From positions 1 through 23,032 of the forward strand of contig CAWDMC010000019.1 in NCBI GenBank assembly GCA_963803295.1: a DNA stretch of 23,032 nucleotides. The letters run 5' to 3'. The position numbers were made by a program, and so were the translations under genes. Below the pieces are notes generated by a model. That model saw nothing but the letters and a program-made list of their open reading frames with translations, was not told the DNA's origin and did no database searches. Numbering within the stretch: position 1 is the first letter of the stretch; the number at the start of each line of letters is the position of its first letter. The stretch comes from CAWDMC01 sp963803295 (GTDB lineage Bacteria; Acidobacteriota; Terriglobia; UBA7540). Below are positions 1 through 9,994 of this stretch, in pieces.

Positions 1-11
1 CCTTGATATCC
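1..11. other. Second copy of the group II intron target (IBS2-IBS1)
   Basis: The window opens with CCTTGATATCC, which matches positions 19706-19716. There the same bases form the IBS1 and IBS2 exon sequence next to the 5' end of the group II intron. The first C of the 12-base target would be base 0, outside the window. The site lies about 80 bases before the start of a family gene, much as at the second copy. Whether an intron sits directly to the left, or this is an empty site, cannot be seen. Confidence 0.55.
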
Positions 12-93
12 CGTTCGATAGCGATAGAAAGTGTTGCTCGCGAAGGCGCTCACAGCGCTATGCTCCTGGTATCTCACCCCACAGGAGCGCACC

Positions 94-1737
94 ATGAACG
101 CCTTCTACGAGCATCATCAGCATAGCATCCAGTTCCGCTATCGCTGCTTCGATCGCATCCTGCTGAACGGTTTGATCCAGCCGTTCCAACAACCCGAGCG
201 CGTGCTGGGTTCTTTAATACCTACCGCGAAGGAAAAAGAGTGACCCGGCAGGTGCGGCTGTCGTTTAGCTCTCCGCCGACTCAGCCACCAGGATGCGGGC
301 GGAGTTCCCGAGCCTTGAGAATCAAGGCGCACGCGATCGGCGAGGCAGCCTCGGAAGATACTTCTGTACGAAGTCGTCCCGTCGTATCTTCCTGGGGCGC
401 TTCCAGGACCGGAGCACCCCGATTTTTCAAGGATCGGGTTCTTCAGCCAGTATCCTGGTAACTGGTCGGCGAGTCTGATCGTCAGCGCACCTGGAATTCA
501 AGCAACGCTGGGTTAACCAGTACAATTTCTACCTGAATGACCAACGCTGGGGCCGAATGTTTGTGCGCTTGTGCCCTTATTTTCCCTTCTCGGCAAGGGT
601 ATGTCTGAACCAGCACCACTGGCTGGCTCTTCGCCTGCGGGAAGCAGGAATCGACTTTCAACAGTGCACCAATGCTTTTCCTGCGCTGTGGCCATCCCGG
701 ACGCTTGCAGGAACTGGCCGACTCGCTTACCGCTCAGGATCTGCTGCACTGTGGCCAGAAATGGCTGGCCGCCCTCACTCCCTTCTTTACGCCGCGGGAG
801 CGACAGTCGGCAGGCTGTCAACACCGGCTCTTCTTCTCCCAGGTGGAGTACCGGTGACAATCTCATCTTTCATCGCCGCGCCGCTGTCGACCAACTCACC
901 CAGCGCCTGCTGGACCTGAATCGGACCCTGGGGCAGCCCAAGAAGATCACCCTGATTTTCGGCCGCAAAGTGACCCAACATTATTGGGGCAAGTTACAGA
1001 CGGTAATCGAAGATCTTGACCTGCCCAATCCCGTAATCCGGACTCATTACGGACATGGCTTCGCCAAGCAGTACGTTCGCGACCATCGCTTATGGCGTAC
1101 CGAACCGGCCACCAACAACGTCTACGATTACGGCGTCAACAAGAACGTCGAAAATCTCCCTCGCCTCCAGGAGCGGAGGTCCACCATCATCGACAACTAT
1201 CAAAATGTCCAGCAAGACATCCTGGAAACCTTTGTCGACGTGGGCAACTGCGCCAACTGGCCGACCACCACCCGGCTTGCCAGCGGCAAGCGTCTCCCCG
1301 GTCTGAAGCTCGATCATCCCCGCCAACTGGCGGTCATGCACTCCCTCGTTCGCTTCGCCAACCTCGTCGCCGGGGGAACCTTTACCACCGCCGATCTCTA
1401 CGGACCGGCTCTGGACGCTCTCGGTCGGAGCCCAGCCCACTACTCTTTGGCCTCGCTCCGCTATGATCTTTCTAAGCTACGCGCCAAAGGGCTTCTGGAG
1501 AAGCTTCCTCACTCCCGCCGCTATCGACTGATCGGCAAGGGCTACTCTATCTGCGTGGTCTTTCTCAAACTTTTCGAACGAATCTACGCACCCCTCACCG
1601 CTGGCATCCTCAAGCCGTTTTCTGGGGATCGCCAACTGGCAGAAGCGAAACGCTGCAAGCTTGACCGATTGTATCAACGCATCAGCAACGATCTGGATGC
1701 ACTCCTGGGCGCCCTCGGCCTCAAGACGGTAGCCTGA
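94..1737 (+). pseudogene. Decayed copy 1 of an unrecognised ~540-aa protein family
   Basis: The start (ATG 94, behind CAGGAG) encodes MNAFYEHHQHSIQFRYRCF and matches the gene at 19864 closely. One T seems missing near 212, so the frame ends at the TGA at 241; shifted by one base it would continue GFFNTYRE. Bases about 245-430 are hardly alignable and rich in hairpins. Similarity resumes near 488 with HLEFKQRWVNQYNFYL, shifts frame again around 690-850, and then runs unbroken from about 865 to the stop at 1737, ending in a winged-helix-like segment (LRYDLSKLRAKGLLEKL) and GLKTVA. At least three frame changes make a working product very unlikely. The function is unknown; compare copies 2 and 3. 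Confidence 0.85.
271..438. repeat. Cluster of four perfect inverted repeats inside copy 1
   Basis: Four short inverted repeats follow each other: CTCCGCC 271-277 with GGCGGAG 298-304; GCCTTGA 312-318 with TCAAGGC 322-328 (3-base loop); GGAAGATAC 353-361 with GTATCTTCC 384-392, with ACGA/TCGT nested in its loop; CCCGAT 418-423 with ATCGGG 433-438. This is the part of copy 1 that does not align with copy 2, so it may be a small inserted structured element. No terminal repeats or target duplication are evident. Confidence 0.45.
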
Positions 1738-1817
1738 TCCTCTGAAACGAGGACAAAATCCTCGTCGCGGAGCACATAACGGTAAGTAATCCCGAACCGC
1801 TTGCCGAGGGTGTTCAT
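1677..1817 (-). other. Truncated ORF overlapping the integrase stop
   Basis: An ATG at 1817 overlaps the TGA that ends the integrase remnant (ATGA), a sign of translational coupling. The reading frame gives MNTLGKRFGITYRYVLRDED and then about 25 further residues, but the last part reads antisense into the 3' end of family copy 1 (stop at 1737), so its original downstream sequence is probably lost. I do not recognise the product. Confidence 0.3.
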
Positions 1818-2230
1818 CGCATACCTCCCGGCCAAGGCAAGGCGAGCGTTCGCAGGGCATCGACGTCAACCTTCGTGTAGAGTAGATCTTGGTTGTCTCG
1901 CGGACGTTATGCCCTAACAACTCGCGGATCTCACCGCGCTAGGCGCCTTCGTGCAAGATCCCGGTGGCTAATCCATGTCGAAACTGATGGGCCCCCGTAA
2001 GTGGCAGCATCGACGCCAGCACGCAAGACGCGATGCCGAACGACGGATCGCTGGCTCCTCGAAAGCCACGGATCGGAGCTCTGGCTGGCACAAACCACAC
2101 GCCGACTGCTACCTCGTGGCCGTCCCTGCCGCAGATAAGCAGCGATCGCTTGACCAACTTCCACGGGCAAGGGGAGGTCGTTAGGCTGACCACTTCGCTG
2201 ATATGCTCATCTGTCTGTTGTCTGGTCTGA
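1814..2230 (-). pseudogene. Tyrosine recombinase (phage-type integrase), C-terminal remnant
   Basis: Minus-strand reading gives pieces of a tyrosine site-specific recombinase catalytic domain: PVEVGQAIAAYLRQGRP, then ARAPIRGF, then AHQFRHGLATGILHEGA, whose H-x-x-R is a catalytic motif. These are followed by EIRELLGHNVRETTKIY, carrying the LGH box and the nucleophilic tyrosine (codon 1882-1884). The pieces lie in different frames; a TAG at 1939-1941 interrupts GA and RGEIREL, and one more shift after the tyrosine is needed to read TKVDVDALRTLALPWPGGMR to the stop at 1814. The N-terminal core-binding domain is absent. This is a relic of an integrating element and should be inactive. Confidence 0.8.
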
Positions 2231-2325
2231 GGCTTATTCGACTAGCTGGTCTTTTACTCGGCAGGTATACTATTCCTAGAAGTCTTAACGAGGGCAGCCT
2301 TTCCTGCCTTCTCGGGAGGTGGGTG

Positions 2326-5300
2326 GTGCGGACCGGTACAAGACCGTTGGGGGTCCTTTTCCAAGTGCTCATGGGGGGAGCGGGACTGCTTCTCCCAATC
2401 TCGATTCTTCACTCAGTACACGCCGGACACGCTGACGAAATCGCTACTCCAGCGAACCGGATCGCCCTCGGACAGGCTCAGGCAGGGTCGCTTTACGCGG
2501 TCACGGTTTCGATCAAAGATCCGGCTCGTATTCAAGGCAAGGATGCTGTTCACGTCGGCATCTCGGATGCTCGGGTTCGATCACTGACAAGTGGCTACAT
2601 TCTGCCGACCTCGACTTCTATTTCACGTTCCGATCTCGAACGAGCGGCCCCGTAGTGGCGACCTTGCGCGGCAGTCCCCGGAAGGGCCGCGCCACCACCA
2701 ATCTCCACTACTTTCCGGCGGGTGCCCGAATCAAAATCTGCGTCAATGAGCGATGGACGCCTGGTTGGGGTCATTGCTGCCGCTCCGAATGGCACGTGGC
2801 AAACCGCCCAGCCGTTTGAGTTCGGCCAGACAATCTACGGCAGGCTTTCCGATGAGCGGCCCTACGCACCCTCGCCTACCGAAGACGCCTACGCCGCGAT
2901 GCTCAAGGGTTTCCAGTGGTTTCGGTTTAGGTTCCCCGGGAACGAGCCCCGCTTGGTCTACTTTGAGCTGACCACAACGGACCGCGACGTGCCGCTCGAT
3001 ATCGATATTTTCACGTTGGGGAAGAACGGTACGGGCAGCCGGATGTGGTTCCGTACCGGCAAGGAGAGTCTGTCTACAGCATCGAGGCAACACAGAATTA
3101 TCCCGGCCTATACAAATTTCGCACTCGCATCCTAAACCCGGGCCAGATCTATTTTGTGAGAGTGGCCGCCAATCATCCGCCCTACCAGGTACGGACGTAC
3201 GACTACCCGATCCCCCCTTACACCGATCCCCGCCAAGCCGTACGCACCGGAATGGATTTCCTGATCGATATGGGGGATACGTGGCTTTCCAATGAACCGC
3301 GGCGTGGCGCCGTGGCGCTACGAACGACGATGGCCCATTCAGAAACGCAGCTCTGCATCGCTTGCCACCCCACCCAATTCACCGCCCGCGGCTATCTGAC
3401 CGCTATCCGGAATGGCTACCCGCCAACCCAACGGGAAGCGCTCGAATTCATCACGGACCGCATCTACAACAACGCTCGGCCGCTTTACGGCGAGCCCGGC
3501 ACCAACTGGGTGCGAGTGATTTACTCTGCTCGTACCGTCGCCAGCCGGCTGCCGGTGATTGAGCACCAATATGAAGCCAACGTGACCCACGATTCGCCAA
3601 GGAGCGGTTTCGACATTCCCTACGCCAATTTCCTGAAGATTCACTACAGGGATGTCAAGCAGATGCCGGGTGACGAAGCCGACGGTTGCGAACCGGAGGT
3701 CAGCCCCTTCGAAATCGCCACACAGAGCTGGCAGACCTTTGATCTGCTTTATCAGCAGACCCACGACGTGCAGTGGCTGGCCGAGCGCGACAAGGTGGAA
3801 CGTCTAGCCCTGCCCTACGAACCGAAGAACATGATCGACCTTAATTGGAAGATCCACTTTCTGGCCACGGTCAATCGTCAGAAATACGCGGCGCAGCTCA
3901 ATCAGCTCATTGACCAGCTTTACACCTTCGAGACGCCGGAGGGGACGTGGCCATATCCTCTAGACAAGATGGCCAAGCCTGCGGACTTCATCAGCTATCG
4001 TCCCATCTTTGGCCCTGGCGCTTGCCGGCAGGCGACCCGAAACAGACCCACACTTCGCCTGCACCGTCCAGGCCTGCCTCCGTGCTCAGCGCCCGGAGGA
4101 AGTTGGGAAGGCGATCCCGTCTACCAAGGCTTCAACACTCCCTTCCGCGCCACGCAGTTTGCGGTGATGGCGCTCTCCACGCTTTATCCCGGGACTACTC
4201 AAGCAAAGAACTGGGACGCTGCCTATCCTCCCCCGCCTACGGAGTTGGCAACAGAAAATCTGCCGCTGCTGCTGACTCAGCTTGATCAGTTCTGGGACCT
4301 GGCGCCGGAGCCGGTGTTGCGCCAAATCCGCAATATCCTGGCTGCCAGCGATCAGCCTCTGGCGCGTGAGGCAGCGGCTCGAGCGCTGGGGCATATGGCG
4401 GATCCTGGTGCGCTTCCTATACTCACCCAGGCGCTCGGCGACCCGACCAAAATGGTGCAGTGTAGCGCGGCTTATGCGATCCGCATGATCGTGTCAAGGC
4501 GACCGAAGGTGGCCGCCAACGGGCGCAGCCTTCTGGCCGCGGCGCTTCGATCGTCTGACGCGCGCACCCGTTGGGGCGCCGCCCGCGTCTTCAACCAGCA
4601 TTTCAAATCTCTCACCGATGACCCCCAACTGCTGGCCGCGCTCACGGCCGATCTCAAGGACCCCGTGCCGTTTGTGCGTTTCCAAGCGGCGTCTGGCTTG
4701 TGGCGTTGGTATTACTGGCAAATTGACCGCCGCGACGAGCGCAACAGCATTATGGAGTCGCTCACCACACGCCTCGGCGCCGAGTCGGATCCAATGGTTC
4801 GCCGGGGCCTCCAGGAGAGCGTTTACGACGTGCTGGATGAGAACACTGGTTACCTGGCGGCCTGGATCAAGACGGCCTCCACCCAGAGCGACAAGGAGGC
4901 CATCGAATCCGGCTATGAAGCGGTGGCCCGCGACCAGGCAAAGGTGCTAGCTCGCGTGCTGGTGGCGTCGAGTGCGGAAGGCCGTGAGGCTATCCTGAAT
5001 GCGCTGTGGGACTTCCACGTTCGACACTACGCCCTGCCACGGGTGAAGGAAGGGACCGTTTCGATCGGTTTGCCGGCGGTGCTCACTAAGTATGTTGGAG
5101 GTGTGCCTGATCTTCACACACCTGGCTACGAATATCCGCCATATCGTGAAACGGTCGACTTCAAGTACGATGTTCACAACGGCTTCTATCAAACCCGCGT
5201 CGGAAATGACAGCGACCTGATTCACTTCTTCCCCAACTCCGGTCCCGAGCTGGAGAACGCTCTGCTCGCGTGCCTAAGCGGACGCGGCGTGGCTGACAGG

Positions 5301-6629
5301 ACGAAAATAGAGGTGCTCAAGGCGGGCAGCACGCTCAGTGGAGCGGGAGACCCGCGATTCGCCCTCGCGGTATTGAAGCTCTCCCTTGATCCGAGCGCCG
5401 AGGTGCAGAAGACGGTCCGCTATGTTTACGAAAACGGGCAGCGAGGAGTCCTCAACCTCGCTGGACCCGAATTGCCCGATGCCACGCTAGTAAAGACAGT
5501 GGTTCAAATCCTTGAGCGGGGGAATCCGGATAGTCAAGCCGTGGTATTGCCCCTCCTGGCCAGCCTGCCAGCCGGTTCAGCGTTGAGCCGCGAGCCGGGG
5601 GTGCAAGCCGCTCTCCGCTCCTTGCTCGAACGTCAGCCGCGACCATCCAATTACCCCGAAGTGCTCGACGCTGCGTCGGGATTCAGCCAGCTGATGCAAG
5701 ATATGAAACTGCGGGACCAGATATTCGCGGGTTTGACCGACCCAGACCCGAGTATCCAGCGGGCTGCGATCCGGATCTGTCTGGAACACTTTCTTACCGA
5801 TCCAAAGACTGCGACGCAGGTGTCGCAGGCATTTGAGCATTTTGGAAGCTCCGAGCATGGCATCCTGATAGAAGAAGTCAATGATCCCAAGTTCATGCGT
5901 CGTCATCTCGGCGTATCGGGCGGGGCTGTATCCCAGGATCAAGCTTATTTCCTCGGCCACAATAAGTTTTACAAGGACCCTGACTTTCTCGCCCAACCTG
6001 TCGTCCTGAGTACGGTCATGGCGAGCATCGATGACCGGGACGCCAACGTTCGCGCGGCCGCCTTGGACCTGCTTCGCAAAGTAAAAGGGATTGAGCAGCG
6101 TCAGGACTTCCGAGCCGCTCTCGAGAGACTACAGCAGGAGTCGAACCCCCGCCTTCAGGTGATCGCGCAGCGGGTATTAGCCGGAAAGAAGTTGTCCGAT
6201 GCATTGGCGGACGTGCAACCCGGCTCCGTACTTGATTACAACTTCTTCGTCGCCCGTGTGGAGCCGATCCTCGCCACAGTCGGGCCCGATGGCAAGGCTT
6301 GTGTCTTTTGCCACGCCAGCCACGTCATCTTCAAGTTGCATCCGCCTAATGAGGAGGGCACCTTCTCTCCGCAGGATAGCGAAGAGAACTACAAGTACGC
6401 GATGCGGGTCGTGAGCATTAACGATCCTACGCACAGCTTGATGCTGATCAAGCCGACGCGGCCGACGGATGCCGGAGGCGACGTGGGAGACTACCTGGCA
6501 ACCCACAACGGCGGTCAACGCTGGCGAGGCAATGAGTCGAGCTGGCAGTACAAGACCATCCTCGAATGGATACGCGGAGCAACGCTCGAAACGGCAACAC
6601 AGTATCGGGCCGGACAAGCGGTCCAGTAG
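2326..6629 (+). pseudogene. Secreted HEAT-repeat protein with two CxxCH haem sites, frameshifted
   Basis: A GTG at 2326, six bases after GGGAGG, opens a signal-peptide-like segment (VLFQVLMGGAGLLLPISIL, then HSVHAGHA). Coding continues through three frames, with shifts near 2585, 2735 and 3035, and is then open from 3045 to 6629 (1194 residues). In the long segment CIACH lies at residues 104-108 and CVFCH at 1086-1090, both typical covalent haem c sites. Between them are alpha-helical HEAT-like repeats, such as PGALPILTQALGDPTKMVQC. A periplasmic or extracellular electron-transfer or scaffold role fits. Within the long segment a second pair of shifts (about 4008 and 4100) cancels out: the other frame reads ALAGRRPETDPHFACTVQAC. 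The gene is either decayed or carries base-calling indels. Confidence 0.7.
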
Positions 6630-6970
6630 CTTTTGGTTCGCAGCTTTCGGGCAGGGTCCTTCGGCAGCTGGAGGATTCCTTTGCTCTCAGTCTCGCGCCG
6701 GGCACGCGGCCGGTTGACGGGCCAAGACCCAGACCCTACACCAACCGCATGCAAATACATTTAATCCCGAGAAGGAAGCCTACCTCGCACAAATCGCTTC
6801 TCACCAGCCCGCCTTGTCCATCCGTATGACGATGCGGCCATTGTTCTGATGCGATGCGGCCCGCCTCAAAGCCTGCCGCATCGAGCGCGGCGAAACTCAT
6901 TTCGATATCCCCAACTACATTGGTGTTGTTTTGGTCCGGGGAGTCAATCGGTATCTCAGGAAAATAGCGG
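6630..6970. other. Intergenic stretch, no gene supported
   Basis: This is 341 bases between the HEAT/cytochrome gene and the DUF1275 gene. Both strands have only short open frames without family resemblance or convincing ribosome binding sites. No terminator hairpin with a U tract is visible. AGGA at 6958-6961 probably serves the downstream gene. Confidence 0.5.
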
Positions 6971-7658
6971 ATGACACAAGACAGTGGATCGACAGAGCTG
7001 ACCCTTCGGACGACGGTCAATCTGTTCGTATTGACTTGTGTAGCCGGGATAATGGACGCGCTGAGTTATCTACGCTCGGGCGTCTTCACTGCGAACATGA
7101 CAGAAAACACAGTCGTGCTCGGGCTGGCGGTGGTGGGGCCCGATCGGTCTCGTTTGCTTCTCTGCACTACCGCCTTGTGCGCGTTTGCAGCAGGCGACTT
7201 AATGGCCGGTTTCGTGCTCGTTCGGCCCCATCGGGGTGAGGAATGGAGAGGCGAACTGAAGTTAGGCGTTAGGTTGCAACTTCCCTTCGTGGTCGCGTTT
7301 GCGCTGCTACTCTCGTTCTCGTCGGCGCCGACGCCGCACTGGACCACGGCCGCCCTAATTGCAACCGCTGCATGTGCTTTAGGTATTCAGAGTGTCGCGG
7401 TTCGCCGGCTCAGACTTTTCCGGGGTGGTAACTACGTTCATCACGGGGACAATTACGACCGCTGTCGTGTCTTTGCTCTCTAAGAGCGAACCGGGAGTCG
7501 ATCCCCGCAGGAACTCACCGCCGCTTCTTGCCGCGATGTTGGTTTGTTACGTCTTGGCCGCTGCTGCGGGAGCCCTGGTCTACAAGCACAAAGCGCTTTC
7601 GGCGTTGATTCTCTTGGCCGCAGTCGGGGCCGTGCAGATTCGGTCATTCAGGGATTAA
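6971..7658 (+). pseudogene. DUF1275 (YoaK-type) membrane protein, one frameshift
   Basis: The N-terminal frame (ATG 6971) reads LFVLTCVAGIMDALSYLRSG then VFTANMTENTVVLGLAVVG, the hallmark start of DUF1275 proteins, followed by hydrophobic helices and GIQSVAVRRLRL. The protein then continues in another frame as SGVVTTFITGTITTAVVSLL through to 7658. Deleting one T from the TTTT run at 7416-7419 joins the halves exactly as RRLRLSGVVTTF. The joined protein is about 229 residues with about six membrane segments, normal for the family, whose function is not established. The shift may be a sequencing error in a homopolymer, in which case the gene is intact. Confidence 0.85.
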
Positions 7659-7743
7659 TGGCACAGATAGCGCCCAGGTAGCGTACTCGCCATGCTGTGC
7701 GGGCGCGGGCAGATGCCCGGCATTTTGCGCGGGAGGCGAATCG

Positions 7744-8442
7744 ATGGTAGCGAACTGGCTTCACACCCTGGCGATTATTTCACTGGTGAGCGCCGTTTTT
7801 TGCGCAGGAGTAATCTCAGTCGACATTCTGCGGGGAAACAAACAGCAAATGGGCATCATGAGTGTTGTTTGGCCGGTCACGACGCTGTGGTCGGGCCCCC
7901 TCGACCTGTGGGCCTATTTCCAATTCGGCCGCACGTCGACACATCACGGCGTCGAAGACACCAAACGGAAAGGCAACGAAGGTTCGAGTCAGGAAAGACC
8001 CTACGCCGTAGCCGTCGCAATTAGTGCGACGCATTGCGGCGCTGGCTGCACGTTAGGCGATATCATCGCCGAATGGGTTCACTTCGCTGCGCCCTTTGTG
8101 ATTGCGGGTGTGGCCCTCTTCGGCGCCTGGGCGCTGGATTATGCGTTCGCGTTCTTGATTGGCATTGCCTTTCAGTACCTCGCGATCGCTCCTATGCGGA
8201 ATCTTCCCTTTGGCAAAGAATTGCTGCAGGCACTCAAGGCCGACACATTGTCCCTGACCGCGTGGCAACTCGGAATGTACGGCTGGATGGGAGTCATGCG
8301 CTTTGCTGTGTTCAGGAAAGAGATTCCGAAGACCGACGCTGCCTTTTGGTTTCTCATGCAGCTCGCAATGTGCGCCGGTTTCCTGACCAGTTATCCCGTG
8401 AACTGGTGGCTGCTGAAAAAAGGTATTAAAGAAGAAATGTAG
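7744..8442 (+). CDS. DUF4396 family membrane protein
   Basis: This gene of 232 residues starts at ATG 7744, seven bases after GGGAGG. An N-terminal helix (residues about 5-30) is followed by a second hydrophobic segment with VVWPVTTLWSGPLDLWAYF. A basic hydrophilic loop then precedes the signature THCGAGCTLGDIIAEW, helices rich in A, F and L, and the ending TSYPVNWWLLKKGIKEEM, which is characteristic of the family. The conserved His and Cys residues of the signature suggest metal or redox chemistry, but the family function is unknown to me. It lies 85 bases after the DUF1275 gene in the same direction and may be co-transcribed with it. Confidence 0.85.
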   Translation: MVANWLHTLAIISLVSAVFCAGVISVDILRGNKQQMGIMSVVWPVTTLWSGPLDLWAYFQFGRTSTHHGVEDTKRKGNEGSSQERPYAVAVAISATHCGAGCTLGDIIAEWVHFAAPFVIAGVALFGAWALDYAFAFLIGIAFQYLAIAPMRNLPFGKELLQALKADTLSLTAWQLGMYGWMGVMRFAVFRKEIPKTDAAFWFLMQLAMCAGFLTSYPVNWWLLKKGIKEEM

Positions 8443-8882
8443 TTTTTGTTCCGAAATGGGTTAGAGTTGGCGGAAGCTGACCGCGCAACGTATTTCTCGT
8501 CCAACGAAGAAAACAGAATCATCTAAATGAGTAGGGAGATTGAGTGGGCAGAACTCTGCCACGCCCACAAAGATGAATTTGCCCAACGAGGATGGAGCGG
8601 CTAATAAATGGTCGTGATTGCTTCACCTCATGGATGGGTGAAGAAGCGGACATCATGTCGTTGGCGGAACCATGGAGACCGTCGCGCAAGGAGAGTTAAA
8701 CCGCATCAGATCAGACGGCCGCAAAGCACTGATTCATCACGAGGCCAAAGCTCACTGGCAGCCTCTTACAAGAGGGATGGAAGGATGAATGTCCACTGCA
8801 GGTCTTTGTTCATTTCCTGGCGTTGCAGCGTTCCATAGAGCCTGCGTTTAGCCATTCTTCGGCTAGAATAGGAGCTAATAGT
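8443..8882. other. Intergenic region, possible promoter of the downstream operon
   Basis: About 440 bases without a convincing gene. A 25-codon frame at 8527-8604 (MSREIEWAELCHAHKDEFAQ) and another short frame near 8671 look peptide-like but have no good ribosome binding site or recognisable relatives; they may be remnants. Promoter elements for the following four-gene run presumably lie here, but no clear -35/-10 pair stands out. Confidence 0.4.
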
Positions 8883-9980
8883 ATTCGGGAGTCAGTCAAA
8901 ATAACGCGACTGCAGGTTACCTGCTTTACAGTTCCGACCGATGCTCCCGAAGCGGATGGAACTCTCAGCTGGGATAAAACCACACTCGTTCTGGTTCAGG
9001 TAAGCGCGGGAGATAAACAGGGGCTTGGTTTCACCTACGCTGACCGAACCACGGGGGAACTGGTGCGTTCATTGCTGGCTGATCGGGTTGTAGGGCGTGA
9101 CGCGATGGATGTTCCCGGGATATGGTCAGCCATGGTTCATGCCATTCGTAATCTTGGCCGTCCCGGCATTGCCTCTATGGCAATCGCCGCAGTGGACAAC
9201 GCCTTGTGGGATTTGAAAGCCAAGCTTCTCAATCTTCCCTTGGCGAAGGTGCTTGGCGCGGTGCGCGAGGGAGTACCCGTTTATGGCAGTGGCGGATTTA
9301 CCTCCTACTCTGATGAGCAGTTAACCAACCAACTCGGTGGGTGGGTTGCGCAGGGCATTCCCCGAGTCAAGATGAAGGTCGGAACTCATCCGGATCAAGA
9401 TCTACACCGTGTCGAGGTGGCGCGCAAAGCGATCGGAGGGGCAACCCAGCTGTTTGTGGACGCAAACGGCGCCTACGCCTCGAAGCAGGCGATCGCCTTT
9501 GCTCACGAGTTCGCTAGATTCGACGTGAAGTGGTTTGAAGAACCGGTCTCTTCCGAAGATCTCGAAGGACTACACCGGATCCGAGAAGCAGCGCCTCCCG
9601 GCATGGAGATTGCGGCGGGCGAGTATGGTTACGACCTGTCCTACTTCCGGAGAATGCTTGACGCGGGCGCGGTGGATTGCTTGCAGGCAGACGCGACACG
9701 TTGCGCGGGTATTACGGAGTTTCTCAGAGTGGGCGTCCTTTGTCAGGCACGCTCAATGCCGCTTTCGGCGCATACAGCGCCTTCGATACACGTTCATCCC
9801 TGTTCTGCCATGATTCCGCTACGACATCTCGAATACTTCCACGATCATGTGAGGATCGAGCGCATGTTCTTTGACGGAGCTCTCCAGCCCGTCAAGGGAG
9901 CGCTATTTCCCGACCTGTCGCGGCCCGGCTTTGGCCTGGAACTTAAGACTCAGGACGCTGCGAAGTTTCTGGAGCATTAG
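8883..9980 (+). CDS. Enolase-superfamily enzyme, mandelate racemase / sugar-acid dehydratase type
   Basis: The protein has the two-domain layout of the mandelate racemase/muconate lactonising group: an N-terminal capping domain, then a barrel. Visible catalytic features in order are RVKMKVG (K-x-K base motif), LFVDANGAY (metal Asp), KWFEEPV (metal Glu), EIAAGEYGY (metal Glu), QADATRCAGITE, and LSAHTAPSIH (the His of the Asp-His dyad). The likely reaction is abstraction of the proton next to a carboxylate, as in acid-sugar dehydratases; the substrate is not identifiable. The start is uncertain: a TTG at 8823 is in frame but poorly placed. GGAG at 8871-8874 is eight bases before an ATT at 8883, and homology seems to begin at VKITRLQVTCF (8898). 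It ends 14 bases before the next gene. Confidence 0.85.
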   Translation: MRESVKITRLQVTCFTVPTDAPEADGTLSWDKTTLVLVQVSAGDKQGLGFTYADRTTGELVRSLLADRVVGRDAMDVPGIWSAMVHAIRNLGRPGIASMAIAAVDNALWDLKAKLLNLPLAKVLGAVREGVPVYGSGGFTSYSDEQLTNQLGGWVAQGIPRVKMKVGTHPDQDLHRVEVARKAIGGATQLFVDANGAYASKQAIAFAHEFARFDVKWFEEPVSSEDLEGLHRIREAAPPGMEIAAGEYGYDLSYFRRMLDAGAVDCLQADATRCAGITEFLRVGVLCQARSMPLSAHTAPSIHVHPCSAMIPLRHLEYFHDHVRIERMFFDGALQPVKGALFPDLSRPGFGLELKTQDAAKFLEH

Positions 9981-9994
9981 GAGCAATTGCCATC

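Noticed and set aside
1747..1765. Hairpin ACGAGGA/TCCTCGT after family copy 1 as terminator
   Set aside because: Seven base pairs with a short loop and no U tract; it also lies within the minus-strand frame that begins at 1817.
8527..8604. Short frame MSREIEWAELCHAHKDEFAQ...
   Set aside because: Only 25 codons, no ribosome binding site and no known relatives; kept as a comment under the intergenic entry.
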